Positions 1 to 8,039 of a stretch of 36,917 bases of DNA are shown piece by piece. Every line of letters begins with the position of its first letter. The first letter of the stretch is position 1. Under the pieces are notes generated by a model. That model ran no database searches and was not told the origin of the DNA. It saw only the letters and a list, made by a program, of their open reading frames with translations. This stretch comes from an uncultured Christensenella sp. (GTDB lineage Bacteria; Bacillota; Clostridia; Christensenellales; UBA1242), in assembly GCA_949292875.1 (NCBI GenBank), contig CASFBJ010000006.1:1-36917 (forward strand), read 5' to 3'. The position numbers and the translations under genes are program-made.

Positions 1-99
1 AAAAATATAGAAGAATATCAAGCATTAGTTGAAGATTGGATAGAATTTTACAATACAAAGAGATTAAAAAATAGGAAGAAATCTAAAATTTCTCCCTAA
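1..99 (+). CDS. IS3-family transposase OrfB, C-terminal end (partial)
   Basis: Reading frame 1 is open from the first base to a TAA at 97-99 and encodes 32 residues. They include DWIEFYNTKRLKNRKK and end in KISP, which is the usual C-terminal tail of the integrase-core transposase of IS3-family elements (motif of the type IEFYNxKRLK followed by SP). Only this tail is present; the catalytic DDE core lies outside the window. An imperfect terminal inverted repeat follows at once, ending at 140. The family call is solid. The subgroup cannot be told from so short a piece, though the terminal repeats match those beside the transposase start at 36872. Confidence 0.85.
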   Translation, partial: KNIEEYQALVEDWIEFYNTKRLKNRKKSKISP

Positions 100-140
100 G
101 TCCTTTTTTATTTTGAGTGACCCCTACGGGGTTCACTTCA
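98..140 (+). repeat. Right terminal inverted repeat of an IS3-family element
   Basis: The reverse complement of 128-140 is TGAAGTGAACCCC, identical to 36778-36790, the left end of the second IS copy. Further inside, the two ends share a weaker block resembling CACnCAAAAATAAAAAAGG. The element ends in CA-3', as IS3-family elements do. The stretch 116-136 can fold into a short hairpin (GTGA plus CCCC pairing with GGGG plus TCAC, with one bulged T). Confidence 0.8.
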
Positions 141-185
141 ATGCTCATTTTTTTTTAATTTGAATAAATATGTATTTAATAATTT

Positions 186-2849
186 TTATTCTTTATCTAT
201 ATTGATTTGTTCGTAGTCTATTTTATTTATAGTTCTTTTTTTCATAAAGTGATAAACTAAATTAATTGAAATAACAATAAGAATAATAGAAAGAATAAGT
301 AATACTATTCCTACAATTCGTAGCCATGTTAAGTCTTCATATACGACAAATTTTGTCTCTACATAACCTTCAAGTAATGTCTTTTCATCGTATTGATACT
401 TAATGTGTAGGTAAGGTGATTGACTGTCGTATGAGTCTAATAATTGAATGTATTGACCATTTTTTAAAGTAATATCTGTTCTTTCGTATTCTCTAGTTTC
501 TTCGTTGTATTGATATATGTATATAATGTCGCTTGAAAGTATTTTTTCAACTCTAGCATCTGCTTGTAAGGTTATAAAAGGCTTTAATATGTCAGCATTT
601 TGTGCGTATCTTTCTTTTATGTAAAAAATCTCTCCAGTATCTAATTGCACTGTATAATAGTTCATTCCAGAATAGTCTGCATAGCCATGAGCAAGTCCTA
701 TAACTTTGTATGTGTCGCCAACATTTGCTTTTCTATTTGGTACGCTACAAGTTTGTTTGTCTTCAAATTGTTCTCCGGTAGGGAAATAATAAAAATATGC
801 TCCGCTACTTGCAGTGATAACTATTTCATCAAAATCTAATTTTTCTTCTTCTACATTATAGTCTAATAGGGCAGTGTCTATATATGCTAAAATGTTTGCG
901 TGCTCTTTATTTGCTATAAGAATGTATGCAAAATTTTTATTGTCTTTAGTTTCTCTAGAAATAACTATAACCATATCATCTTTTTCTAATGATTGAATAG
1001 GTTCAACATTAAAAGGATATTTAAATGTTTGGCATTCTTGATTGACTTTAGCAAAATCTGCTCCTGTAGTAGGGTAATTTTCTCTAAAAGAGTAATCGTT
1101 TTCATATTCATTTAAGGCATTTATATAATTTTTAATTTGTATGCTAACAATTTTGTTTAATGTAGGATTTATAGAATACAATATTCCAGATGTTAGATTT
1201 AAATAAAGTGAAGAAAATTCTTCATCATTTTCAATATTGACAGATGTTATAAAATTGCTTGAAGAAGAGTATTTTTCAATTGAGTAATTTGAGCTTTGTT
1301 TATTTAAACAATATATGTAATTTTTGTAGTCTATAACAAAGTCTATAATGTTTCCTCTTTCTATTTGTAATTTTGTGTCACACTTAAGTTCTTCTTGGTT
1401 TAGTTGTGTGCTATATATAATATTGTCAGCAAGAATATATACAGTATTTCCGCTAGCGTCTGTTTTAATTTTTGCTGAAGAAGTGAAAGATAATTCACTT
1501 AATTGTAAAAGTTCTATAATTTCATAATTTCCATTTAAAGTAAGAAGTAGTTTTTTAGTTTTATCTAACAAATATATCTTATTGGTAGTGCTTATTTCTA
1601 AATCGCAAATTTCATAATTAGAAATTTCTATTTTAGTAGGGTTTTTATCATTAATACTTTTGTATATATATAAATATTGCTTATTTATATCATTAGTTAA
1701 AATGTATATTTCACCTAAAGTATTTGAGTCAAGCAATATCGCAGATTTTATATCTATTACCTTTTCATTAGTACCTGTTTCAATATTATTTTTAATTACT
1801 CTATGGTTTCCGCTATCTAAAATAAGTATATTTTCATTGTCATATAAGCAAGTATCTGTAGGGTTAAATAGTCTATCGTCATCTGCTCCGCATGATGCAA
1901 CAAGAATTCTATCAAACACTAATTTGCCGTCTTGAATTTTAAAACTTTGAATGCTATTAGACATAGGGTTATTGTCGCATACAATAACTTTGTCTCCATA
2001 AGTAGTAAAAGAACTAATATTTTTTACTTCGCCACTAATATAACTTGTATTTGAAATTTGACTTGAAAGAATAGGAGAAGAAGAGTCTAGTATATTATTA
2101 GTATAGTATAATTTGTTGTCATAACTAATCATTCTTGTATTGTTATAAATACTTAAAGAAAAGGGTAGGGGTGATTGAGAATATATAATCTCACTTTTTT
2201 GATGATTAAATGCGCTATATGTATCATCTAATTTGTATTCTGAAATTATGGTACTTGTGCTAGATGAGTGAATAACATTTATTATGTAATCATTAGATAT
2301 ATATATGTCTTTTATAGATAAAAAATTTGGAGCTTGCAAATCTAGTTCATATGTAGTGTTTTCTATAATGTTGTTGTTTTGATTGTTTTTATAAATGATA
2401 GAAGTTTGATTAGCAACAAAATATCCGTATTCATTAATATAAACTCCAACAGGTGAGGTTATTTTTTCAGTCAAAACATCATTATATGTTTTTGAACCTG
2501 CATCATATTTGACAAGTTTTGTAGAGGTAAGAATATACAGTAAGTTATTGTAATATTGCATATCAACAATATCTGTAAACTGTGTGCTTTCAAGCGTAAG
2601 TTCATTGTTTCTAAAATGATATATGTAATTATTTTTATCACATACAAAGAAATCTACATCTGAACCAGTAATAATATGAGGTCCATCAATGTAGTTGTAC
2701 ACTGTGTCTTTATTAAGGTTTTCAATAACTACATTATTTTCTTCATTTGCTTTTGCATTTGTAATGTTTGCTTGAGTGCTAAATGCAAAATAAGAAGTGA
2801 ATACAGATAACAATGCTACAATTAAAAACAAATTTTTACTTTTTCCCAT
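186..2849 (-). CDS. Secreted, membrane-anchored beta-propeller (NHL-like) protein
   Basis: 887 residues. The N-terminus is a signal peptide (basic MGKSK, hydrophobic stretch to about residue 27). The C-terminus has one membrane helix at about 842-866 followed by a basic tail (KKR) of about 20 residues, so most of the protein should lie outside the cytoplasm, tethered at its C-terminus. The body is rich in short beta repeats; around residues 322-353 a classic NHL-type repeat is visible (RLFNPTDTCL, then ILILDSGNHRVIK). The stretch at about 680-830 looks like SH3-type beta domains. No catalytic motif is recognised. A ribosome binding site GGGAG precedes the ATG on the minus strand. It diverges from the regulator at 3106, sharing a 256-base control region, which suggests possible joint control. 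Function unknown; a sensory or binding role at the cell surface is inference. Confidence 0.75.
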   Translation of the reverse strand: MGKSKNLFLIVALLSVFTSYFAFSTQANITNAKANEENNVVIENLNKDTVYNYIDGPHIITGSDVDFFVCDKNNYIYHFRNNELTLESTQFTDIVDMQYYNNLLYILTSTKLVKYDAGSKTYNDVLTEKITSPVGVYINEYGYFVANQTSIIYKNNQNNNIIENTTYELDLQAPNFLSIKDIYISNDYIINVIHSSSTSTIISEYKLDDTYSAFNHQKSEIIYSQSPLPFSLSIYNNTRMISYDNKLYYTNNILDSSSPILSSQISNTSYISGEVKNISSFTTYGDKVIVCDNNPMSNSIQSFKIQDGKLVFDRILVASCGADDDRLFNPTDTCLYDNENILILDSGNHRVIKNNIETGTNEKVIDIKSAILLDSNTLGEIYILTNDINKQYLYIYKSINDKNPTKIEISNYEICDLEISTTNKIYLLDKTKKLLLTLNGNYEIIELLQLSELSFTSSAKIKTDASGNTVYILADNIIYSTQLNQEELKCDTKLQIERGNIIDFVIDYKNYIYCLNKQSSNYSIEKYSSSSNFITSVNIENDEEFSSLYLNLTSGILYSINPTLNKIVSIQIKNYINALNEYENDYSFRENYPTTGADFAKVNQECQTFKYPFNVEPIQSLEKDDMVIVISRETKDNKNFAYILIANKEHANILAYIDTALLDYNVEEEKLDFDEIVITASSGAYFYYFPTGEQFEDKQTCSVPNRKANVGDTYKVIGLAHGYADYSGMNYYTVQLDTGEIFYIKERYAQNADILKPFITLQADARVEKILSSDIIYIYQYNEETREYERTDITLKNGQYIQLLDSYDSQSPYLHIKYQYDEKTLLEGYVETKFVVYEDLTWLRIVGIVLLILSIILIVISINLVYHFMKKRTINKIDYEQINIDKE

Positions 2850-2959
2850 AAAATATCTCCCTATATATCTTATAATACTAAATAATCAGTGATATTGCAA
2901 GGGAATACATAATAAAAAAACAAATGTTTAAATTTGGAAAATTTTTAATAATTTTTAAT

Positions 2960-2981
2960 ATATGACAAACAAATGTCATAT
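2960..2981. promoter_or_regulatory. Inverted repeat, possible operator between divergent genes
   Basis: Perfect 8-bp arms ATATGACA and TGTCATAT are separated by AACAAA. The repeat lies between the divergent genes at 186-2849 and 3106-3669. No T-run follows, so it is more likely a protein-binding site than a terminator. Its centre, AAACAAATGTCA, resembles AAACAAATGTTT at 2918-2929 and the SOS-like palindrome at 2996-3011. Confidence 0.45.
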
Positions 2982-2995
2982 TTTTTGAATTATTA

Positions 2996-3011
2996 TAGAA
3001 CATATGTTCTA
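2996..3011. promoter_or_regulatory. LexA/SOS-box-like palindrome
   Basis: TAGAACATATGTTCTA is a perfect 16-bp palindrome. Its core GAAC-N4-GTTC matches the Gram-positive LexA (DinR) box, whose Bacillus subtilis consensus is close to CGAACATATGTTCG. Only the outermost C/G pair differs. It lies 25 bases upstream of the -35 box of the gene at 3106. It also overlaps the upstream edge of a possible minus-strand -10 (ATTATA, 2992-2997) for the gene ending at 186. Binding by LexA is inference; no lexA gene is in the window. Confidence 0.55.
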
Positions 3012-3035
3012 GATACTGAACAAAATTTTAACATA

Positions 3036-3063
3036 TTGACAATATTGTACAAAAATGTATAAA
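3036..3063 (+). promoter_or_regulatory. Promoter of the sigma-like gene at 3106
   Basis: The -35 box TTGACA (3036-3041) and the -10 box TATAAA (3058-3063) are separated by 16 bases. Transcription would start near 3070. The whole core promoter is overlaid by 10-bp-phased TGTAY repeats (3041-3080). Confidence 0.7.
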
Positions 3064-3080
3064 ATTGTACAAAATTGTAT
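3041..3080 (+). repeat. Four tandem 10-bp repeats covering the promoter
   Basis: Four consecutive 10-base units follow the pattern AAWATTGTAY with few changes. TGTA cores start at 3046, 3056, 3066 and 3076, an exact 10-bp period. The first and third units continue into the palindrome TTGTACAA (3045-3052, 3065-3072). The array spans the spacer, the -10 box and the likely start point, as expected of a cooperative operator on one DNA face. Confidence 0.6.
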
Positions 3081-3105
3081 AACTAAACAAAAATAGGAGT
3101 GTTGT

Positions 3106-3669
3106 ATGAAAATTCAAATATGGTCTAAAGCATTATTGAAAAGTTATAGCAATTTATCTAGATTAGCAAATAATATTGATGGGAGGGTATTTACTTTGGC
3201 ACATAGCATGTCTAATGCAAGGTATGGAAATACTACAGAAATTGTAGCAGATAAAATTTTAAAATATGTAGATAAAAAGGTTACACTTTGTAAAACAAAA
3301 GTGCTTATTGAAGATATTTTGATGAAACTAAATGATAAGTACGCTACAGTACTTAAAATGCGTTTTGTTGATAATAAAAGTTATGAAGAAATAGCTAACT
3401 ATTTTGGTGTGTGTGTAAGAACAATTAGACGATATTTGGCTGAAGCAATAAAGCATTTTTCTTTTAATCTAAAAGTTAAGTCATACACACCTGAAACACT
3501 TTCAAAAATGTATGAAGATGAAAAATGGATGGGTAATTTGTATTTGTCTAATTTGAAAAATTATTTAAAATCAAAAAATATGCAGGAATATGAAAAGTTT
3601 ATGAGAGAACATTTTCATAACGGCAAAATTATAGACTTTCAAGAAATATATTCTTATGAATTATCATAA
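3106..3669 (+). CDS. Sigma-70 region 4-like HTH regulator
   Basis: 187 residues. Residues about 80-125 contain a sigma region 4-type helix-turn-helix: a YATVLKMRFVDNKSYEEIA stretch followed by GVCVRTIRRYLAEAI, the arrangement seen where sigma factors read the -35 element. I see no region 2 (the -10 recognition and core-binding part), so this is either a divergent sigma-like protein or a DNA-binding regulator using the same fold. The N-terminal 70 and C-terminal 60 residues are not recognised. AGGAG at 3095-3099 fixes the ATG. The promoter is strong-looking and heavily decorated: an SOS-like palindrome, a second inverted repeat and a phased four-copy repeat. This suggests tight regulation, perhaps including autoregulation. 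The next gene, pdaB-like, is 162 bases downstream and probably transcribed separately. Confidence 0.6.
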   Translation: MKIQIWSKALLKSYSNLSRLANNIDGRVFTLAHSMSNARYGNTTEIVADKILKYVDKKVTLCKTKVLIEDILMKLNDKYATVLKMRFVDNKSYEEIANYFGVCVRTIRRYLAEAIKHFSFNLKVKSYTPETLSKMYEDEKWMGNLYLSNLKNYLKSKNMQEYEKFMREHFHNGKIIDFQEIYSYELS

Positions 3670-3831
3670 TAAGTTCTAAATCATCATACTTTTTCATAGT
3701 ATTAAATGTGTTTATTGCATTAATTTAGACAAAAAAGTATAAAAAATGTAAAATTAGTCTTTTATTCTTGAATTTAACTTAGTTTTTTTAATGCATATAA
3801 TCAAGCCATAATTATAAAATAGTGAGGACTT

Positions 3832-4587
3832 ATGAAATTTTTTATAGTCAAAAAGAAAATTGTTTTTCTAGTTCTTATAGTTGCTCTTTGTTCTTTTTTT
3901 CTAACATTTAGCAGTAATGGAACGGTTTTTGCAAGCGTTTATTTTGGTGAAAGCATGAAATTGTATCCTATATATAAAGTAGATACACAAAAAAAAGATA
4001 TTGCTATTACATTTGATGCTGCTTGGGGTGCTGATAAAACAAAAGAAATAATGGATGTGTGCGATGAATATGGTATAAAAGCAACATTTTTTCTAGTTGG
4101 TATCTGGATAGAAGAATATACAGATTTAACTAAAGAAATAGCTGAGCGAGGTTTTGAAATAGGTTCTCATTCTTATAATCATCCAGATTTGACAAAGCTT
4201 GATATACAGGAAATGCAAACTGAGATAATAAAAACTAATAATCTTATTAAAGAAGTAACTAATCAAACTCCTGCACTTTTTAGAGCTCCATTTGGTGCAT
4301 ATAATAATGCTCTCATATCTACTTTATCTAAGTTAAATATGACAGGTATTCAATGGGATGTAGATACTTTAGATTGGAAAGGATATGGACCTAATCAGGT
4401 CTTAAGTAGAGTGCTTAATAAAGTAAGTAATGGTTCAATTATCTTATGCCATAACAATGCGGAACATGTAGTTGAAAATACAAGACTTTTGCTCACTTCA
4501 TTGCAAAATAAAGGGTACAATTTTGTAAAAGTTAGCGAACTAGTTAAAGATGTAAAAGAAGTTAAGATAGGAATAGGGAAACTTTAA
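3832..4587 (+). CDS. pdaB: PdaB-like polysaccharide deacetylase
   Basis: 251 residues with an N-terminal hydrophobic signal/anchor (about 8-30), then a NodB/CE4 deacetylase domain. Visible motifs are TFDAAWGADKT (Asp62), SHSYNH (metal-binding His113 and His117), RAPFGAYN (Arg151), DWKGYG and ILCHNN (His207). The second Asp of the usual TFDDG motif, a metal ligand, is Ala63. PdaB proteins are known to have this FDxxWG variant, so the substitution supports PdaB rather than a generic chitin deacetylase. PdaB acts in sporulation in Bacillus, on the cell wall outside the membrane. Whether this organism sporulates cannot be judged here. A GAGG ribosome binding site precedes the ATG. A -35/-10 pair is less clear than elsewhere in the window. 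Confidence 0.75.
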   Translation: MKFFIVKKKIVFLVLIVALCSFFLTFSSNGTVFASVYFGESMKLYPIYKVDTQKKDIAITFDAAWGADKTKEIMDVCDEYGIKATFFLVGIWIEEYTDLTKEIAERGFEIGSHSYNHPDLTKLDIQEMQTEIIKTNNLIKEVTNQTPALFRAPFGAYNNALISTLSKLNMTGIQWDVDTLDWKGYGPNQVLSRVLNKVSNGSIILCHNNAEHVVENTRLLLTSLQNKGYNFVKVSELVKDVKEVKIGIGKL

Positions 4588-4640
4588 ACAAATTTCAAGT
4601 CGATAAATTATATGTAGAACTAAAGGAGATTTTTTAATAT

Positions 4641-5285
4641 ATGAATTACGATTTTTTAAGCAATAATAAGGTTTATTTAACAGGAGAAATAGTTTCAGCT
4701 CCAACTTATAGTCATGAAATATACGGAGAAGGTTTCTATGAATTGATGTTATCAGTACAAAGACTTTCAGATTATTGTGATATTATTCCTATTACAATAA
4801 GTGAAAGATTAATGATTGATGGAAAATTTGAAGTTGGCAATAAAATATCTGTTAAAGGTCAGTTTCGTAGTTATAACAAAGTAGTAGATGATAAGTCTAG
4901 ACTTATGCTTACTGTGTTTGTAAGAGAAGTATATGATGAATGTGATGAGCAAAATCCAAATGTTGTTGAAATTATGGGCTATGTATGTAAGCCTCCTATT
5001 TATAGGACTACGCCTTTTAATAGAGAGATTTGTGATGTATTGCTTGCTGTCAATAGAGCTTATAATAAAAGTGATTATTTGCCTTGTATTGCTTGGGGAA
5101 GAAATGCTCGTTATATAAAATCGCTTGAAGTTGGAGAAAAAGTATATGTTACAGGAAGAATACAAAGTAGAGAATATCAAAAGCATACTGAACAAGGTGA
5201 TATAGTGCGAACTGCATACGAAATCTCAATATGCAAAATAAGTGGAGGACAACATAATATAGAAAGTGAAGAAAATATTGTATAA
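4641..5285 (+). CDS. Tandem OB-fold, SSB-like single-stranded DNA-binding protein
   Basis: 214 residues with two OB-fold-like halves. Residues about 8-100 (NKVYLTGEIVSAPTY onwards, ending in KGQFRSYN and VFVREV) and about 110-205 (VVEIMGYVCKPPIYR, CDVLLAVNRAY, CIAWGRNARYI, VTGRIQSREY) each resemble the SSB core. The second half is closest to classic SSB, with the pattern aWGr-A-yi-kG-v-vtGri-sR-y. It lacks the acidic DDDIPF-type tail of the main replication SSB, so it is more likely an accessory SSB-like protein. AAGGAG precedes the ATG at the usual distance. It sits 53 bases after the pdaB-like gene with no terminator between, so co-transcription is possible. Confidence 0.6.
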   Translation: MNYDFLSNNKVYLTGEIVSAPTYSHEIYGEGFYELMLSVQRLSDYCDIIPITISERLMIDGKFEVGNKISVKGQFRSYNKVVDDKSRLMLTVFVREVYDECDEQNPNVVEIMGYVCKPPIYRTTPFNREICDVLLAVNRAYNKSDYLPCIAWGRNARYIKSLEVGEKVYVTGRIQSREYQKHTEQGDIVRTAYEISICKISGGQHNIESEENIV

Positions 5286-5298
5286 CATACAATTTTTC

Positions 5299-5327
5299 TT
5301 GCCAACAAATTTAATGTGTGCTAAACT
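5299..5327 (+). promoter_or_regulatory. Promoter of the membrane protein gene at 5352
   Basis: TTGCCA (5299-5304), 17 bases, then TAAACT (5322-5327), preceded by TGTGC, which gives an extended TGn -10. The string TGTGCTAAACT recurs exactly at the trmR promoter (21449-21459). Confidence 0.6.
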
Positions 5328-5351
5328 TAAAAAAGTAAAAGGAGGTACACG

Positions 5352-5858
5352 ATGAAAAAATTAGTTTCAAACATTTTAGCTTTAGGAATGGGAGCATTTG
5401 CATTTTTGGGACTACTTATGCCTATGTTTATGACTAGTCAAGATGCTATTGTAACAAAGTTAGAAAATGTAACAAGTGGATACGATTTTCTTAAACTTTC
5501 TTATAATGAAATAGAGTCTGCATTATCATATCACTGGGCACAAGTGGCTTTTAGTATAGCTGTTATTATACTATTTGTTTTAGCAGGCATACTAGTTTTA
5601 TTCTCAGTTGCAAAATTACTTTTAGAAGGTAATAAGAAGTATAAAAAAGTAAATTGGTCAAGCATTCAAACTATATTATCAGTACTTGTAGCTTTAGTTT
5701 CTATAGCAATACTTATTTTTGTTATTTGCCATGTATCAGGTTACAATGATAATCTTATAATTGGTATAGCACCAGCTTCTATTGGTGTAGGTGCTATATT
5801 ACTTCCTATTGTTTCAGTAATTTGTGCAGGTATAATTACTGTATTCAATAAAAAATAG
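5352..5858 (+). CDS. Small four-helix membrane protein, unknown function
   Basis: 168 residues. Four hydrophobic segments are visible at about 7-29, 61-88, 103-127 and 133-162, so an integral membrane protein is clear. No family motif is recognised. The loop between helices 1 and 2 (about 30-60) is polar and could face outside. AAGGAGG precedes the ATG. It has its own promoter (5299-5327) and a strong terminator (5888-5915), so it appears to be a single-gene unit. Confidence 0.6.
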   Translation: MKKLVSNILALGMGAFAFLGLLMPMFMTSQDAIVTKLENVTSGYDFLKLSYNEIESALSYHWAQVAFSIAVIILFVLAGILVLFSVAKLLLEGNKKYKKVNWSSIQTILSVLVALVSIAILIFVICHVSGYNDNLIIGIAPASIGVGAILLPIVSVICAGIITVFNKK

Positions 5859-5887
5859 TTTTTTGAATTGTTTAAATACAAAATATG

Positions 5888-5915
5888 TCCTACGATTATT
5901 CGTAGGATTTTTTTT
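5888..5915 (+). terminator. Rho-independent terminator
   Basis: Perfect 8-bp stem TCCTACGA / TCGTAGGA with loop TTAT, followed by eight T. It ends the transcript of the gene at 5352. Confidence 0.85.
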
Positions 5916-5946
5916 ATTACACTATTTGAAAATTTGTAATTATATC

Positions 5947-5975
5947 TTGAAAAATAACATTTTTTGTGATATAAT
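5947..5975 (+). promoter_or_regulatory. Promoter of the rimM operon
   Basis: TTGAAA (5947-5952), 17 bases, TATAAT (5970-5975), with an extended TGA before the -10 box. A ribosome binding site AGAGG follows before the rimM ATG at 6005. Confidence 0.75.
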
Positions 5976-6004
5976 TCCCATAACTTTATTATCAAGAGGT
6001 TTTT

Positions 6005-6502
6005 ATGTCAAAATTATGTATAGGTAAAATAGTAAAAGCGCAAGGACTTAAAGGAGATGTAAAAATTTATCCTTATACCGATTTATCTATGTTTGAAGAT
6101 TTAAAAAGTATATATGTAGGCGAAGAAACAGATAAGAGTAATATAGAACATATGAGATTTTACAATAATATGGTTTATATAAAATTAGAGAACTCAAATG
6201 ACAGAAATCAGGCAGAAGCATTGTGCGGTAATGAGATATATATAGATAAAGAAGAAGCAAATGTTCAATCAGGTGAATATCTTGTAGATGATTTATTAGG
6301 AGTTAAAGTTCTTTTAGATAATGGTCAAGATATGGGGGAAATAATAGATATAGCAAATTTTGGCTCTGCAGATATTATAACAGTGTCAGGTAAGTATGGA
6401 AAGTGGCAAGTTCCTTTTGTGGAAGATATAGTTCAAACTATAGATTTGGAAAACAATATAATAATATTTTTCAAAAAAAGGTTTGATGAGGTCAAAATAT
6501 GA
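6005..6502 (+). CDS. rimM: Ribosome maturation factor RimM
   Basis: 165 residues, normal for RimM, which helps assemble the 30S subunit head by binding ribosomal protein S19. The N-terminal beta-barrel opens with [22 protein letters not shown], with the family GxxhGlkGevkv pattern. The C-terminal PRC-barrel has [16 protein letters not shown], then ADIITV and [11 protein letters not shown]. Its stop overlaps the trmD start (ATGA), so the two are translationally coupled. It is the first gene of a unit continuing with trmD, rbgA and yraN. The usual upstream partners rpsP and the KH-domain gene are absent, since rimM has its own promoter here. Confidence 0.92.
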   Translation: MSKLCIGKIVKAQGLKGDVKIYPYTDLSMFEDLKSIYVGEETDKSNIEHMRFYNNMVYIKLENSNDRNQAEALCGNEIYIDKEEANVQSGEYLVDDLLGVKVLLDNGQDMGEIIDIANFGSADIITVSGKYGKWQVPFVEDIVQTIDLENNIIIFFKKRFDEVKI

Positions 6503-7173
6503 AAATAGATATTTTAACATTATTTCCTGAAATGTTTGAAGCTTTAAATCATAGTTTAATTGGTAAAGCACAAGAAAATGGTTTACTAGAGATTAATGTT
6601 AAAAATATACGAGATTTTTCTAAAGATAAACATAAAAAATGCGATGATTATCCATTTGGTGGCGGTGCTGGTATGCTTATGTCTGTACAACCACTATATG
6701 ATAGTATAATGAGTGTAAAAAATGAAAATTCCTATGTGATATATCTTTCGCCAAGTGGTAATACATTAACTCAAAAAAAAGTTAAAGAACTCTCTAATAA
6801 ACAGAATCTTGTTCTTGTTTGCGGGCATTATGAAGGTATAGACCAACGAGTTATAGATTTGTGTATAGATGAAGAAATTAGTATTGGCGACTATGTATTA
6901 ACTGGAGGTGAGTTGCCTGCAATGGTTCTAATTGATGCAATTAGTAGGTATGTGCCGAGTGTTTTACATAGTGCAGAAAGTGTAGAAGAGGAAAGTTTTT
7001 CTAATAATTTGTTGGAATATCCGCAATACACAAGACCTCAGGTTTTTCAAGGATTAGAAGTTCCGGAAGTGCTTTTAAGCGGACATCATGAAAATATAAG
7101 GAAGTGGAGATTAGAACAATCTTTAGAAAAAACTAAAAAGGTAAGACCAGATTTATTAAAAAAGGAGGATTAG
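6499..7173 (+). CDS. trmD: tRNA (guanine-N1-)-methyltransferase TrmD
   Basis: 224 residues. TrmD methylates G37 of tRNAs using S-adenosylmethionine and prevents frameshifting. Family signatures are plain: [10 protein letters not shown] at the N-terminus, [11 protein letters not shown], the trefoil-knot motifs [14 protein letters not shown] and [14 protein letters not shown], and YTRPQVFQG with [11 protein letters not shown] near the end. It overlaps rimM by 4 bases and is followed 2 bases later by rbgA. In most bacteria rplS (ribosomal protein L19) follows trmD; here it does not. Confidence 0.95.
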   Translation: MKIDILTLFPEMFEALNHSLIGKAQENGLLEINVKNIRDFSKDKHKKCDDYPFGGGAGMLMSVQPLYDSIMSVKNENSYVIYLSPSGNTLTQKKVKELSNKQNLVLVCGHYEGIDQRVIDLCIDEEISIGDYVLTGGELPAMVLIDAISRYVPSVLHSAESVEEESFSNNLLEYPQYTRPQVFQGLEVPEVLLSGHHENIRKWRLEQSLEKTKKVRPDLLKKED

Positions 7174-7175
7174 AT

Positions 7176-8039
7176 ATGAAAATTAATTGGTTTCCTGGGC
7201 ATATGAAAAAAACATTAGACATGATGAGAGATGAAATAAAAGATATAGATGCAGTTATATATACATTAGATGCTCGTGCGCCATATAGTTCATTAAATCC
7301 TTCTTTTGTAAAAATTATAAAAGAAAAACCTATAGTTTTTGTTTTAAATAAAGCAGACTTAGTGGATAGAGATTTATTAAGTTTTTGGATACAAGAACTC
7401 GGTTCAAGACCAAAAACAAAAGTTATAGTACTTAATGCAACAGTTTCAACAAGTAAAAGCAAAATTGTAGAAGCTTTAGAAGAAGTGCTTTCTGGTAGAA
7501 TAAACTACTATAAAGAAAAAGGCGCAAAAATAACAATGAAAGCAATGATAATAGGTGTACCTAATTCTGGTAAAAGTACACTAGCAAATACTTTGGCAGG
7601 AAAGGTTAAAGCGGAAACAGGTAATAGAGCAGGTGTAACTAAAAGTAAGCAATGGATAAAGGTAAGCCCATATATAGAAGTTTTAGATACTCCGGGTGCA
7701 TTATGGCCGTCTTTGTCTAATGCAATAGTTGCAGAAAATCTTGCATTTATTGGTAGTGTAAAAGATGAAGTTCTTGATAAAGAAGAACTTTGTTTTGCAC
7801 TTATAAAAAGATTAATAAGTTTAGATAGCTCTGGTATAGAAAATAGATATGGAATAAATGTAGAAAGTACGGATAAACCTTTAGAAATAATTGAAAAAAT
7901 AGCAAATAAAAAACTATTTAAGGTTAAAGGCGGAGAACTAGATTACGAAAGAACATATTTGACTATATTGCAAGATTATAAAAAAGGTAAAATTACCAAC
8001 AAAATTTTGGATAAGAATAAAAGATTATGGAATTTTTAG
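7176..8039 (+). CDS. rbgA: Ribosome biogenesis GTPase RbgA (YlqF)
   Basis: 287 residues. It is a circularly permuted GTPase needed for late 50S subunit assembly in Gram-positives. INWFPGHMKKTLDMM at the N-terminus is diagnostic. The permuted motif order is visible: G4 LNKADLVDRD at about 57, G1 GVPNSGKSTLAN at about 127, and G3 LDTPGALWP at about 170. The C-terminal helical domain is present. A strong GGAGG lies inside the end of trmD, fixing the ATG. Its last 13 bases overlap yraN. Confidence 0.93.
   Translation: MKINWFPGHMKKTLDMMRDEIKDIDAVIYTLDARAPYSSLNPSFVKIIKEKPIVFVLNKADLVDRDLLSFWIQELGSRPKTKVIVLNATVSTSKSKIVEALEEVLSGRINYYKEKGAKITMKAMIIGVPNSGKSTLANTLAGKVKAETGNRAGVTKSKQWIKVSPYIEVLDTPGALWPSLSNAIVAENLAFIGSVKDEVLDKEELCFALIKRLISLDSSGIENRYGINVESTDKPLEIIEKIANKKLFKVKGGELDYERTYLTILQDYKKGKITNKILDKNKRLWNF

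Noticed and set aside
3106..3669. Full ECF sigma factor
   Set aside because: No region 2 (core-binding and -10 recognition helices) is visible ahead of the region 4-like helix-turn-helix, so only a sigma-like label is used.
3769..3800. Sporulation sigma-G-type promoter before the pdaB-like gene
   Set aside because: TGAATT and CATATAA are present, but the 19-base spacing is longer than the usual 17-18 and the match is partial. It is too weak to list as a feature.
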